A stretch of DNA of 63,327 nucleotides from an uncultured Prevotella sp. (GCA_938028745.1 CALIZL010000078.1:1-63327), one strand, 5' to 3'. Positions 1 to 8,744 are shown, counted from the first letter of the stretch. Numbers and translations are program-made. Notes: generated by a model from the letters alone, not told the origin.

Positions 1-3
1 TAT

Positions 4-79
4 GGAGTTAAGGAGTTAAGTCAAATGCCTTGATGGCGTTAGCCATTTTTTCACCTTTTCACCTTTTCACCTTTTCACC
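4..79. repeat. Composite repeat: GGAGTTAA units, ATGGC hairpin, TTTTCACC x4 array
   Basis: Two GGAGTTAA-type units lie near 4-20. A small inverted repeat ATGGC-GTTA-GCCAT sits at 33-46. Four exact TTTTCACC units in 8-bp register follow at 48-79. The element lies just downstream of the minus-strand RNase Z gene, so in a transcript it would read GGTGAAAA repeats and then a hairpin. The same order (array next to the gene end, then a GGCTNACGCC-type hairpin) recurs downstream of nth at 9923-9999. Confidence 0.8.
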
Positions 80-111
80 TTTATAAGCCTTTACAAGCCA
101 TTCTTCCCCCA

Positions 112-1026
112 TCAAACATCAATTTCCAATCCCTCTTGGCCTAAGATTGTGTTTGGAAATGTGGCCTTAGCCTCGGCTAGCAAAACCTCTTCGGCCTCGT
201 ATCGAGCACTATAATGCCCCAAAACAAGCTTGCCTACGCCTGCATCGCGTGCCACCTTAGCCGCCTCTTCGGCCGTACTGTGGTAGTAAAGTCGCGCTCG
301 CGAGGCCATCGAACTATCGTAAGTGGCCTCGTGATAAAGGGTATTCACGCCTTGCACAGCCTTGTGTAGCTGCGGCATATAGCGCGTATCGCTGCAATAG
401 GCGTATGCGCGGGCTGGGTCGGCAGGCGTAACTAGGCGCGCATTGGGCACGGTACGGCCCTCATCGTCTATCCAATCGGCACCCAACTTGATGTTGTTTA
501 TCTGACTAATGGGTATGCGATAGAAGTCTATCATGTCGCGACGGATGTGCGGCAACAACTCTTTCTCGCGGAAAAGAAAGCCACAACAGTCGATGCGATG
601 CTCCAAAGGGATGCTCTCTACGGTAAGGCTCTTGTCTTCGTAAATCACTTGTTGCACCTTAGTGTCTACGGCATGGAACACCACATCGAACTCGATGCCA
701 TTGCAAAAGAAATCTAGTTGTATGCGGAGCATCGGTCCGAGTTCGGCAGGAGCATACACATGCAGGGCCGCCGTGCGACCAAGTAGGCCGAAAGTAGAAA
801 TCATACCGATGAGCCCGAAACAGTGGTCGCCATGCAAATGCGAGATGAACACCGCCCCGATTTTAGTGAAACGTATGCGCGAACGGCGCAGTTGAACCTG
901 CGTCCCCTCGCCGCAATCAATCATAAACAGCTTTCCACGGATGTCTACTACCTGCGATGTGGCGTTGTGTTTCAGTGTTGGCAACGCGCTGCCACATCCC
1001 AGGATATGCACTTTAAATGGTTCCAA
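112..1026 (-). CDS. rnz: Ribonuclease Z (tRNA 3' endonuclease)
   Basis: This 304-residue metallo-beta-lactamase-fold enzyme should remove 3' trailers from tRNA precursors in the cytoplasm. The Zn-binding signature HLHGDH is at residues 63-68. Further ligands fit the His of EHRID (about 140), the Asp of YCSD (about 210) and the His of LGHYS (about 268). The length is normal for the bacterial short form. The N terminus MEPFKVHILGCGSALP matches the family start, but the codon is TTG. It lies 6 nt after the stop codon of the upstream lipoprotein gene (1033-1593), so translational coupling is likely. No in-frame ATG is better placed. Identity is secure; only the start codon is unusual. Confidence 0.95.
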   Translation of the reverse strand: MEPFKVHILGCGSALPTLKHNATSQVVDIRGKLFMIDCGEGTQVQLRRSRIRFTKIGAVFISHLHGDHCFGLIGMISTFGLLGRTAALHVYAPAELGPMLRIQLDFFCNGIEFDVVFHAVDTKVQQVIYEDKSLTVESIPLEHRIDCCGFLFREKELLPHIRRDMIDFYRIPISQINNIKLGADWIDDEGRTVPNARLVTPADPARAYAYCSDTRYMPQLHKAVQGVNTLYHEATYDSSMASRARLYYHSTAEEAAKVARDAGVGKLVLGHYSARYEAEEVLLAEAKATFPNTILGQEGLEIDV

Positions 1027-1032
1027 GGGCGT

Positions 1033-1593
1033 TTACTTTTGTCGCGTGAAGGTGAAGATGCCGTGTGCGTTCTCCAAATAGAGCGAGTCGCCACCCAAGG
1101 CGTTCACGGTAAAGGTGTCTTTATTGAGCAAAAGTTGTCCGTTAAACACCTTCCACGAAGTCCAAGGGTGTGCCTCTTCCTTCACAGCCGACAGCACTGT
1201 GCCGTCTTCCATCAGTTCGAATTGTTTATCAATACTGCGCCATTTGCCCATCAGGGTGGTAAGATTAAGTACTTGATTGGCCTCGTATTCGCCGTCGGCG
1301 TTCTTATATCCCACCACTGCCAGCCTGTCGCCTGCGAGTAATCCGCCCTTAACGGCCGACTCGTCGTCGACATCGAAGAGATAATTAAGTGTGTCGCCCT
1401 GTACAGTAACCAGTTCCAAGTTGTGCATGGCGGTGTTAACGCCACACACACCATAAACGGTGGTGTCGCCCTTGCTTTCCTCTGTGGTTGCAAGCGACTG
1501 CTGTCCGTCGCCCTTTTTCTTACCATCGCCGCATGCCACAATGAATAAAACGGCCATAACAGCAAACAATATGGTTGATACTCTCTTGTCCAT
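1033..1593 (-). CDS. Lipoprotein of unknown function, lipocalin-like C-terminal half
   Basis: This 186-residue protein has a lipoprotein signal: a hydrophobic stretch from residue 8 and lipobox FIVAC with Cys21, then a charged GDGKKKGDG linker. It is therefore predicted to be membrane-anchored and periplasm-facing. Residues about 45-110 form a first beta-rich segment. From LMGKWRSIDKQFELMEDGTV onward the pattern of alternating strands resembles small lipocalin-like domains of Bacteroidota; this is a pattern judgement, not a family assignment. It is directly upstream of rnz and probably cotranscribed. Upstream lies the 8-bp GAGYTNNT array, with no obvious promoter. Confidence 0.8.
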   Translation of the reverse strand: MDKRVSTILFAVMAVLFIVACGDGKKKGDGQQSLATTEESKGDTTVYGVCGVNTAMHNLELVTVQGDTLNYLFDVDDESAVKGGLLAGDRLAVVGYKNADGEYEANQVLNLTTLMGKWRSIDKQFELMEDGTVLSAVKEEAHPWTSWKVFNGQLLLNKDTFTVNALGGDSLYLENAHGIFTFTRQK

Positions 1594-1623
1594 ACGCTAT
1601 ATATATTTAATGTATTAGTATTT

Positions 1624-1799
1624 GAGTTCGTGAGCTTATGAGTTATTGAGCTGGTGAGTTTAAAAGTTCGTGAGCATGTAAGCGGGTGAACGCCTGAATT
1701 TAAAAGCCCTTGAGTTGGTGAGTTGTTGAGCTTACTAGCCAGTGAGCTTATCAGCTGGCGAGCATGTAAGCGGGCGACCACCTAAGTTAACAAGCCCAC
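1624..1799. repeat. 8-bp GAGYTNNT tandem array, 22 units in register
   Basis: From 1624 every eighth base begins a unit of the form GAGTTCGT, GAGCTTAT, GAGTTATT or GAGCTGGT, often decayed to AAG, GAA, TAG or CAG. The register is unbroken for 22 units. A higher-order copy is visible: GAGCATGTAAGCGGG occurs at 1672 and 1760, 88 bp (11 units) apart. It fills most of the gap between mazG and the lipoprotein gene. Confidence 0.85.
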
Positions 1800-1825
1800 A
1801 GTTTTGCAAATTGTATGCGATAAAA

Positions 1826-1881
1826 CTCAAAAGCTTAGAAACTTAGAAACTCAAAAACTTAGAAGCTCAGGAACTCATCTC
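1826..1881. repeat. 8-bp AACTCAAA/AACTTAGA array covering the mazG stop codon
   Basis: Units AACTCAAA, AGCTTAGA, AACTTAGA, AACTCAAA, AACTTAGA, AGCTCAGG and AACTCATC follow one another in 8-bp steps. The unit is close to the reverse complement of the GAGTT-type array at 1624-1799, so the two arrays could pair as a long imperfect stem. The last units contain the final codons and TGA of mazG, so the gene end lies inside the array. Confidence 0.75.
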
Positions 1882-2664
1882 TCGTTCTTCGTTCTTAGCC
1901 TTATTCCACAGTTCGTCCATCTCTTCGAGCGTCATCTCCGTGAGCGGCTTGCCCTCCTTAATGGAATGCTGCTCCACATAGTTGAACCTTCGAATGAACT
2001 TCTGGTTGGTTTTTTCCAACGCATTGTCGGGATTGAGGTGGTAAAGTCTTGCTGCGTTGATTACGCTAAACAAGAAATCGCCCAGCTCTTGGGTAGACTT
2101 CTCCTTGTCTTCGCGTTTCAGTTCGGTTTCCAACTCGTCCAATTCTTCGCGCACTTTCGCCCAAACGTCGTTCTTTTCTTTCCAATCGAAGCCCACGTTC
2201 CGGGCCTTATCCTGTATGCGATAGGCCTTGATGACACTCGGCAGCGCATCGGGCACCCCCGAAAGCACCGTCTCGTTGCCATCCTTCTCTTGCAACTTTA
2301 GCTGTTCCCAGTTCTTCAACACCTGCTCTTCGTTGTCGGCTTGCACGTCGCCATAGATGTGCGGATGCCTGAAAATCAGCTTATCAGCCTCGCGGTTGCA
2401 CACGTCGGCTATGTCGAACTCGCCCTTTTCGCTGGCCAACAGCGCGTAGAATGCGGTGTGCATCAATACGTCGCCCAACTCTTTGCAAACATTGTTCATG
2501 TCGTTCTTGGCCAAAGCATCACACAGTTCGTATGTTTCTTCTATCGTATTCGGGCGCAGGCTCTCGAAGGTTTGTTTCTTGTCCCACGGACATTTCTCTC
2601 TCAAATCGTCTAGCACATCGAGCAATCGCCCAAAGGCCTCCATCTTTTCTTCTTTCGTATGCAT
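1867..2664 (-). CDS. mazG: Nucleoside triphosphate pyrophosphohydrolase MazG
   Basis: This 265-residue protein belongs to the all-alpha NTP pyrophosphohydrolases, which hydrolyse NTPs and non-canonical NTPs to NMP and PPi. Two MazG-type halves are visible, with metal-binding acidic motifs TIEETYELCDAL and KELGDVL in the N-terminal half and EELDELETEL and TQELGDFL in the C-terminal half. The chosen start is the ATG of MHTKEEKM at 2664; MEAFGR at 2643 is an alternative. A longer open frame to 2793 encodes unlikely sequence and crosses the promoter. The TAnnTTTG promoter at 2734-2741 supports the shorter form. It is divergent from pabB. The C-terminal codons lie in an 8-bp repeat array. Confidence 0.93.
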   Translation of the reverse strand: MHTKEEKMEAFGRLLDVLDDLREKCPWDKKQTFESLRPNTIEETYELCDALAKNDMNNVCKELGDVLMHTAFYALLASEKGEFDIADVCNREADKLIFRHPHIYGDVQADNEEQVLKNWEQLKLQEKDGNETVLSGVPDALPSVIKAYRIQDKARNVGFDWKEKNDVWAKVREELDELETELKREDKEKSTQELGDFLFSVINAARLYHLNPDNALEKTNQKFIRRFNYVEQHSIKEGKPLTEMTLEEMDELWNKAKNEEREMSS

Positions 2665-2733
2665 ACTATATGTTTGGTGTTGACAAACGCCGCACAGCCC
2701 AAAGGCAACATGGCGAATGTCGTTCTGCTGATG

Positions 2734-2741
2734 CAAAGATA
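2734..2741 (-). promoter_or_regulatory. Bacteroidota -7 element (TATCTTTG) for mazG
   Basis: On the minus strand TATCTTTG matches the TAnnTTTG consensus and lies about 70 nt upstream of the mazG start at 2664. No clear TTTG -33 element is seen at the usual 19-21 nt spacing. Confidence 0.5.
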
Positions 2742-2837
2742 ATAAAAAATAAACTGTAACGTTGAATAAAAGTGCTACATTTCGGCATTTCACATTTTAT
2801 TCGTACTTTTACACCATCAAAAACGATAAGCAGAAGA

Positions 2838-3836
2838 ATGAATTTTTACAATCGGGAAGAGGCTCGACAACGCATGAACAACTTGGCCATGCAGGGCGTT
2901 CCTTTCCTTTTCATCATAGATTACGAAGGCAAACGTGCCGTGGTGGAACCCGAAAACGAGGTGGATGCCAACGAGTTGAAGTATTGTTTCAACGGGAAAG
3001 GCAACGCCACACAGACCGCCAAGCCTGCCAACAAGGACATCGAATGGGGCATTGAGCCACCCACCGAGGCCGAATATCAGCATGGTTTCAACATCATTAG
3101 AAACGCCATGTTGGCCGGAAACAGCTATCTGGCCAACCTTACTTGCCGTATAGGACTGCGAACCAACCTCTCGCTGCTCGACCTTTACAATGCGGCCGAG
3201 GCGCGTTATCGGCTTTGGATGAAAGACAAGCTGGTGTGTTTCTCGCCCGAAACGTTCGTCAAGATTGCGCAGGGAGAAATTAGTTCGTACCCGATGAAAG
3301 GCACAGCCGAAGACCTTTCGCCATCGTCGGCCGAGCAGTTGCTGGCCAACGAGAAGGAGGCTGCCGAGCATGCCACCATCGTAGACCTTATTAGAAACGA
3401 CCTAAGCATGGTTGCCTACGACGTACATGTGGAGCGTTACCGATACGTGGAGCGGCTGAACACCCACCGCGGACCGCTTTTGCAAACCAGTTCTGAAATA
3501 AGGGGGCGGCTCATGCCCCACCTCATGCAACGTCCGGGCGACGTTATTTTTTCGCAATTGCCTGCCGGGTCGATAACGGGCGCACCCAAAAAGAAGACCG
3601 TGGAGATAATTGCCGAGGCCGAAAATTACCATCGCGACTTCTATACGGGCGTGATGGGGCGATGGGATAACAGCGAATTGGATAGCGCAGTGATGATTAG
3701 ATTCATCGACCAATACCACGGAAAGCTATTCTTTAAGGCTGGCGGTGGCATCACGGCCAAGAGCAATTGGAAAGACGAATACCACGAAGTGATTGAAAAA
3801 GTGTATGCACCAATTTGTAGAAACCATCAGGATTGA
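2838..3836 (+). CDS. pabB: Aminodeoxychorismate synthase component I
   Basis: This 332-residue chorismate-utilising enzyme should convert chorismate plus ammonia to 4-amino-4-deoxychorismate, the first step of p-aminobenzoate and folate synthesis. The motif PMKGT carries the Lys that separates PabB from anthranilate synthase (PIAGT). DLIRNDLS, SSEIRG, GSITGAPKKKT and FYTGVMGRWDN are the conserved core. The start is the ATG of MNFYNREE at 2838; an upstream in-frame start at 2772 adds sequence unlike the family. The protein is shorter than the E. coli form because the N-terminal subdomain is reduced. The 3' end overlaps pabC. No glutamine amidotransferase gene (pabA/trpG) is adjacent. Confidence 0.94.
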   Translation: MNFYNREEARQRMNNLAMQGVPFLFIIDYEGKRAVVEPENEVDANELKYCFNGKGNATQTAKPANKDIEWGIEPPTEAEYQHGFNIIRNAMLAGNSYLANLTCRIGLRTNLSLLDLYNAAEARYRLWMKDKLVCFSPETFVKIAQGEISSYPMKGTAEDLSPSSAEQLLANEKEAAEHATIVDLIRNDLSMVAYDVHVERYRYVERLNTHRGPLLQTSSEIRGRLMPHLMQRPGDVIFSQLPAGSITGAPKKKTVEIIAEAENYHRDFYTGVMGRWDNSELDSAVMIRFIDQYHGKLFFKAGGGITAKSNWKDEYHEVIEKVYAPICRNHQD

Positions 3837-4398
3837 AGGCGGTAAAGCCATGAACCTGCCCTTGCACGAGGCGCGAATGAACGCCACACGTGCACATTTT
3901 GCCCCACATGCCGCACCCATTAGTCTGCAAAAGTGGCTCGACGATGCGCCTTTAAGCGAAGAACGCGTCAAGGCAAGAGTGGTTTACGACGCTGATGGGG
4001 TATGCGAAACCACGTTCCAAACATACAAGCGGCGCGAAATACAGTGGCTCCGCATGGTGGAAGACAACGACATCAGCTACACATTTAAAAGCACCGACCG
4101 ACACGAACTCGACCGACTGCTGGCTTTCCGCGATGGTTGCGACGAGGTGCTTATCGTTAAAAACGGACTGGTTACCGACACATCGTTTACCAATGTGGCC
4201 TTCTTTGATGGACATAAGTGGTTCACGCCCGCCCAACCGCTACTAAATGGCACCATGCGCCAATGGCTTTTGCAACGTGGCCAGCTAACGGAGGCACAGT
4301 TTACACCCGCCTCGCTCGCCTCGTTCCAACGCATCATGCTCTTCAATGCCATGATTGGCGCACACGAATTGGAACTACCCATCACACATATTATATAA
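3805..4398 (+). CDS. pabC: Aminotransferase class IV, probable 4-amino-4-deoxychorismate lyase
   Basis: This is a PLP-dependent fold-type IV enzyme of about 197 residues. The probable PLP lysine is in YTFKSTDR, and IVKNGLVTDTSFTNVAFFDG matches the conserved ENGxxxExSxxN region. It should release pyruvate from aminodeoxychorismate to give p-aminobenzoate. The start at 3805 (MHQFVETIRIEGG) overlaps the pabB end by 32 nt; an ATG at 3793 is also possible. The protein is short compared with the 270-residue E. coli PabC, as is usual for Bacteroidota PabB-PabC pairs. Position next to pabB supports this over a branched-chain aminotransferase role. Confidence 0.9.
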   Translation: MHQFVETIRIEGGKAMNLPLHEARMNATRAHFAPHAAPISLQKWLDDAPLSEERVKARVVYDADGVCETTFQTYKRREIQWLRMVEDNDISYTFKSTDRHELDRLLAFRDGCDEVLIVKNGLVTDTSFTNVAFFDGHKWFTPAQPLLNGTMRQWLLQRGQLTEAQFTPASLASFQRIMLFNAMIGAHELELPITHII

Positions 4399-4441
4399 AG
4401 AATAGCGCACCACTTCGTGGCGTTAATCCAATGTTTTTTAG

Positions 4442-4449
4442 TAAATTTG
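4442..4449 (+). promoter_or_regulatory. -7 element TAAATTTG for valS
   Basis: TAAATTTG matches TAnnTTTG exactly and lies 45 nt before the valS ATG. The -33 box is not obvious. A small CCAC-TTC-GTGG hairpin at about 4408-4418, just after pabC, may mark the end of the upstream transcript. Confidence 0.5.
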
Positions 4450-4494
4450 CACTCTCTACACACGAAGTGAGACATTATAACAATAACACAGGAT

Positions 4495-7131
4495 ATGGAA
4501 ATAGCAAGTAAGTATGACCCCAGAGAAGTGGAAACCAAATGGTATCAGTATTGGCTAGACAACAAACTCTTTGCCAGTAAGCCCGACGGAAGGGCTCCCT
4601 ACACCGTGGTTATCCCACCGCCCAACGTAACGGGCGTGCTACACATGGGCCACATGCTTAACAATACGATACAAGACATCCTCGTTCGTCGCGCACGAAT
4701 GGAAGGAAAGAACGCCTGTTGGGTGCCTGGAACCGACCACGCATCCATTGCCACCGAGGCAAAAGTGGTGGCCAAGCTGGCCGAAAAGGGCGTGAAGAAA
4801 ACGGATTTAAGCCGAGATGAGTTTCTAAAACACGCCTGGGATTGGACGCACGAACACGGCGGCATCATCCTTAAACAGCTTAGACGATTGGGCGCATCGT
4901 GCGATTGGGACCGTACGGCATTCACCATGGACGACGAACGCTCGGAAAGTGTCCTCAAAGTGTTCTGCGATCTCTACGAAAAGGGATTGATTTACCGCGG
5001 CGTTCGCATGGTTAACTGGGACCCGCAGGCGCAAACGGCACTCTCTGATGAGGAAGTGGTGTACAAGGAAGAGCACTCCAAGCTGTTCTACCTTAAATAT
5101 ATGGTGGTTGAAGAGCCTGGAAAATACGCCGTAGTAGCCACTACACGCCCCGAAACAATTATGGGCGACACCGCCATGTGCATCAATCCGAACGACCCGA
5201 AGAACGCTTGGCTTAAAGGCAAGCACGTTATCGTGCCGCTGGTGGGCCGCGAAATACCCGTGATTGAAGACGATTACGTGGACATCGAGTTTGGAACGGG
5301 ATGCTTGAAGGTAACTCCTGCACACGACATCAACGACCATAACCTGGGATTGAAACACGGATTGGACACCATCGACATCTTCAACGACAACGGTACGCTA
5401 TCCGAGGCGGCTGGTTTGTACGTTGGCATGGACCGAATGGACGTGCGCAAGCAAATCGCCGGCGACCTAGAAGCGGCTGGTTTGATGGAGAAAACCGAAG
5501 ATTACAACAACAAAGTGGGCTATTCTGAGCGCACACATGTGCCAATCGAGCCGAAATTGTCTACCCAATGGTTCCTTAAAATGCAGCATTTTGCCGACTT
5601 GGCACTGCAACCTGTTATGGACGACGACATCGCTTTCTATCCGCAGAAGTACAAAAACACCTATCGCCACTGGCTAGAAAACATCAAAGACTGGTGCATC
5701 AGCCGTCAGTTGTGGTGGGGACATCGCATCCCAGCCTACTACTTCACGGCCAACGGAAAGCGCGAATGCGTTGTGGCACTCACCGCCGAAGAGGCGTTAG
5801 CAAAGGCCAAAACCATGTGTGACACCCTCACTGCGGCCGATTTGGAACAAGATGAGGACTGTCTTGACACGTGGTTCTCGTCGTGGCTGTGGCCCATCTC
5901 GGTGTTCAACGGCATCACCCAACCCGATAACGAAGAGATTAACTACTATTATCCCACGAGCGACCTTGTAACAGGACCCGACATTATCTTCTTCTGGGTG
6001 GCCCGAATGATTATGGCAGGGTACGAATATCGTGGTAAGATGCCTTTCAAGAACGTATATTTCACAGGTATCGTACGCGATAAACTGGGGCGTAAGATGT
6101 CGAAATCCCTCGGCAACTCGCCCGACCCCATCGAACTGATAGAGCAATATGGCGCTGACGGTGTTCGTATGGGCATGATGCTTTCGGCACCTGCGGGCAA
6201 CGACATTCTTTTCGACGAGGCACTATGCGAACAAGGACGTAACTTCAACAACAAGATTTGGAACGCGTTTAGGCTCGTTAAGGGCTGGGAAGTTAGCGAC
6301 CAACCGCAACCCGAGGCTAGCCGAATTGCTTGTCAATGGTTTGAGGCCAAGCTACGCCAAACCAACGAAGAGCTGGACGACTTGTTCTCGAAATACCGCA
6401 TATCGGAGGCCCTTATGGCTGTGTATCGACTTTTCTGGGACGAGTTTTCAAGCTGGTATCTCGAAATGATAAAGCCTGCTTACGGCACACCCATCGACAG
6501 CCAAACCTACAACGTCACGTTGCGCTACTTCGAAACGCTGCTCAACATGCTGCACCCCTTCATGCCTTTCATTACCGAAGAGCTGTGGCAGCATATTGCC
6601 GAACGCAAAGAGGGCGAGTCGATTATGTGCCAATGCCTGAAAATAGATGCGCCCACGGAGGCCGACAATAAACTGAATGCCGACATCGAAGTTGTTAAAC
6701 AGATTGTGAGTGGTGTGCGAATGGTGCGAAACCAAAAGAACATCGCCCCCAAAGAGCAACTTTCGCTGCAAGCCATCGGCCAAAACCATTACGCACAATA
6801 CGACGAAGTGGTGACCAAAATGGCCAACATCGACAAGGTGGAAGTGGTAAAAGAGAAGTCGGCAGACACGGCACAGTTCATGGTTGGCACAGACGAATAC
6901 GCAGTACCCATTGGCAACCTTGTAGATATTGATGCTGAGATAAAGAAACAAGAGGCGCAATTGGCTCACCTCGAAGGTTTCCTTGCTGGCATCAAGAAGA
7001 AACTATCTAACGAACGCTTTGTGGCTAACGCTCCCGAGGCTGTTGTTGCTTTGGAACGCAAGAAACAAAGCGACTCGGAAGAAAAGATTGCCGCGCTAAA
7101 AGCGTCTATCGAGGAATTGAAGAAAAAGTAA
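4495..7131 (+). CDS. valS: Valyl-tRNA synthetase
   Basis: This 878-residue class I aminoacyl-tRNA synthetase charges tRNA-Val. The ATP motif HMGH is at residues 50-53 within PPPNVTGVLHMGH, and KMSKS is near residues 534-538 (GRKMSKSLGNSPDP). The editing (CP1) domain lies between, with TTRPETIMGDTA and the conserved TPAHDINDH segment. The anticodon-binding domain follows, and a C-terminal coiled-coil arm occupies about 805-878. Length and domain order are normal. The gene has its own promoter and is followed by a structured non-coding stretch at 7179-7274. Confidence 0.98.
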   Translation: MEIASKYDPREVETKWYQYWLDNKLFASKPDGRAPYTVVIPPPNVTGVLHMGHMLNNTIQDILVRRARMEGKNACWVPGTDHASIATEAKVVAKLAEKGVKKTDLSRDEFLKHAWDWTHEHGGIILKQLRRLGASCDWDRTAFTMDDERSESVLKVFCDLYEKGLIYRGVRMVNWDPQAQTALSDEEVVYKEEHSKLFYLKYMVVEEPGKYAVVATTRPETIMGDTAMCINPNDPKNAWLKGKHVIVPLVGREIPVIEDDYVDIEFGTGCLKVTPAHDINDHNLGLKHGLDTIDIFNDNGTLSEAAGLYVGMDRMDVRKQIAGDLEAAGLMEKTEDYNNKVGYSERTHVPIEPKLSTQWFLKMQHFADLALQPVMDDDIAFYPQKYKNTYRHWLENIKDWCISRQLWWGHRIPAYYFTANGKRECVVALTAEEALAKAKTMCDTLTAADLEQDEDCLDTWFSSWLWPISVFNGITQPDNEEINYYYPTSDLVTGPDIIFFWVARMIMAGYEYRGKMPFKNVYFTGIVRDKLGRKMSKSLGNSPDPIELIEQYGADGVRMGMMLSAPAGNDILFDEALCEQGRNFNNKIWNAFRLVKGWEVSDQPQPEASRIACQWFEAKLRQTNEELDDLFSKYRISEALMAVYRLFWDEFSSWYLEMIKPAYGTPIDSQTYNVTLRYFETLLNMLHPFMPFITEELWQHIAERKEGESIMCQCLKIDAPTEADNKLNADIEVVKQIVSGVRMVRNQKNIAPKEQLSLQAIGQNHYAQYDEVVTKMANIDKVEVVKEKSADTAQFMVGTDEYAVPIGNLVDIDAEIKKQEAQLAHLEGFLAGIKKKLSNERFVANAPEAVVALERKKQSDSEEKIAALKASIEELKKK

Positions 7132-7178
7132 AGTCGGGGTCGGCGTAAAACAAACGCGCCATCACCCACCTACAAACG

Positions 7179-7274
7179 AAGTTCCTGAACCGCTCCGCAC
7201 CATCTAACACGCCCTTGCAAGCGCAAAACTTGGCGATGCGGGCAAACCAATGGCAGCGAACGGTGCAGGAACTT
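7179..7274. other. Structured intergenic element with long inverted repeat
   Basis: Arms AAGTTCCTGAACCG (7179-7192) and CGGTGCAGGAACTT (7261-7274) pair at 13 of 14 positions and enclose 68 nt. The interior has further short complements, including GCCC (about 7211) with GGGC (about 7240) and TTGC with GCAA. It lies between valS and the C11 peptidase gene, 29 nt before the latter's ATG. It could be a processed 3' end, a small RNA or a leader structure. It has no U-tract, so it is not a typical terminator. Confidence 0.5.
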
Positions 7275-7303
7275 CTCTCATTTAATCCCCAAACATCCCC
7301 TTC

Positions 7304-8509
7304 ATGCAAAAGAAACTCACCTCATTACTCATACTTTTGGCAACGCTCTTTATTGTGAGTTGCCACGAAGACGTGCCTGCGCCCTACCCCATTCCGCAAG
7401 GCTTGCCCGACAAAACCATCTTTGTCTACATGCCGTGGAGTGCCTCCAGAAACAACACAACAGGTAGTCTGTACAACAATTTCTTACAGAACATCAAGGA
7501 TATAGAGGCGGCCATCGAGACAGAAAAGGGATTGGGGCGTAACAAGCTGATGGTGTTCATCGCCACATCGGCCAACAGCGCGGTGCTGATGGAGGTGAAA
7601 TGCGCACCCTATGGCACTTGCCGGCGAGACACGCTGCAACGTTACGACCAGCACAACATGCCTGCCTACACCACTACCAACGGCTTAGCCAGTATATTTA
7701 ACGAAGTAAAAGCACAGGCCAAGGCCAAACAATACGCCCTCATTGTGGGCTGTCACGGCACGGGTTGGCTTTTCTCAGAGGGCAAGAGCAGAGCACGTAC
7801 ACGCTATTTCGGCGGAACCGACCGTTATTTTCAAACCAACATCCCCACATTGGCTGCGGCCATAGAGCAGGCTAAGATGCCCATGCAGTTCGTTATGTTC
7901 GACGACTGCTACATGTCTAACATAGAAGTGGCCTACGAAATGCGCCACGCCACCAACTATCTTATTGGCTGTTGCAGCGAGATTATGGCTTACGGCATGC
8001 CCTATAAGAACATTTGGAAATACCTGATACAGCAAAACCCCAACTATCAGGCCGTAGTTAACGAGTTCCACAAGTTTTATTCTATTTACCAATGGCCATA
8101 CGGAAACATCGGCGTTACAGATTGCAGCAAGGTGGACGAGGTGGTTGCACGCATGAAAACGATTAATGCTGCCGCCGCAAACAAGGCCAACCTCATTGAT
8201 TGGGAAGACGTTCAGCGACTTGATGGTTACGAAAAGACCATCTTCTTTGATATGGGCGACTACGTAAACAAAATCTGCACTACGCCCGAAACGCAGGAGT
8301 TGGCGCGCGACTTGCATACAGCATTGGCCCAGTTAGTGCCATATAAGTCTACAACGCCATATATTTACACTGCCCTTGGGGAACTTAACTACAACACAAT
8401 CCGCGTAAATGCGTATAGCGGAATTACTATCAGCGACCCCACAAAGTCGGATTTCGAGAAGGCCTTAACCACTAAAAAGGCAACTGGCTGGTGGAAAGCG
8501 ACACACTAA
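7304..8509 (+). CDS. Clostripain-family (C11) cysteine peptidase lipoprotein
   Basis: This 401-residue protein has a lipoprotein signal with lipobox FIVSC (Cys20). The caspase-like C11 fold is shown by the catalytic His of VGCHGTGW (His151) and the catalytic Cys of FDDCYMSN (Cys202), with preceding strands KTIFVYMPWSAS and KLMVFIATSA. Clan CD C11 peptidases typically cleave after Arg or Lys. The protein is probably anchored on the outer membrane or exported. It stands alone, after valS, with a strong hairpin 100 nt downstream. The substrate is not evident; a role in surface protein processing or nutrient proteolysis is inference. Confidence 0.9.
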   Translation: MQKKLTSLLILLATLFIVSCHEDVPAPYPIPQGLPDKTIFVYMPWSASRNNTTGSLYNNFLQNIKDIEAAIETEKGLGRNKLMVFIATSANSAVLMEVKCAPYGTCRRDTLQRYDQHNMPAYTTTNGLASIFNEVKAQAKAKQYALIVGCHGTGWLFSEGKSRARTRYFGGTDRYFQTNIPTLAAAIEQAKMPMQFVMFDDCYMSNIEVAYEMRHATNYLIGCCSEIMAYGMPYKNIWKYLIQQNPNYQAVVNEFHKFYSIYQWPYGNIGVTDCSKVDEVVARMKTINAAAANKANLIDWEDVQRLDGYEKTIFFDMGDYVNKICTTPETQELARDLHTALAQLVPYKSTTPYIYTALGELNYNTIRVNAYSGITISDPTKSDFEKALTTKKATGWWKATH

Positions 8510-8608
8510 TAATAGCTGTAAACATTGGGAATAAAGGACTTATCCCAACAAACCAAAAGGACATTCCAACGAAACAATAGGCTATCCCAGCGGTTTAACG
8601 AACAAATT

Positions 8609-8639
8609 CCTACGTCTTCTTGTTGTTAGAAGACGTAGG
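8609..8639 (+). terminator. Perfect 12-bp hairpin after the C11 peptidase gene
   Basis: CCTACGTCTTCT (8609-8620) pairs perfectly with AGAAGACGTAGG (8628-8639) across a 7-nt loop. AAAT and ATTT extend the stem after one mismatch. There is only a weak T-run, so it may act as a bidirectional terminator or a 3' end stabiliser between convergent genes. Confidence 0.55.
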
Positions 8640-8744
8640 CATTTGCATTATCACCCACTAAATCATAGCAATGTGGGGTTGTTTTGTTCGTTCGCTAAAA
8701 CACAACACATGGCAAACAACGCATCATCAGTAACAAAGCAACCT

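Noticed and set aside
4495..7131. Long frames on the opposite strand of valS
   Set aside because: They overlap a secure aminoacyl-tRNA synthetase and have no recognisable domain or promoter.
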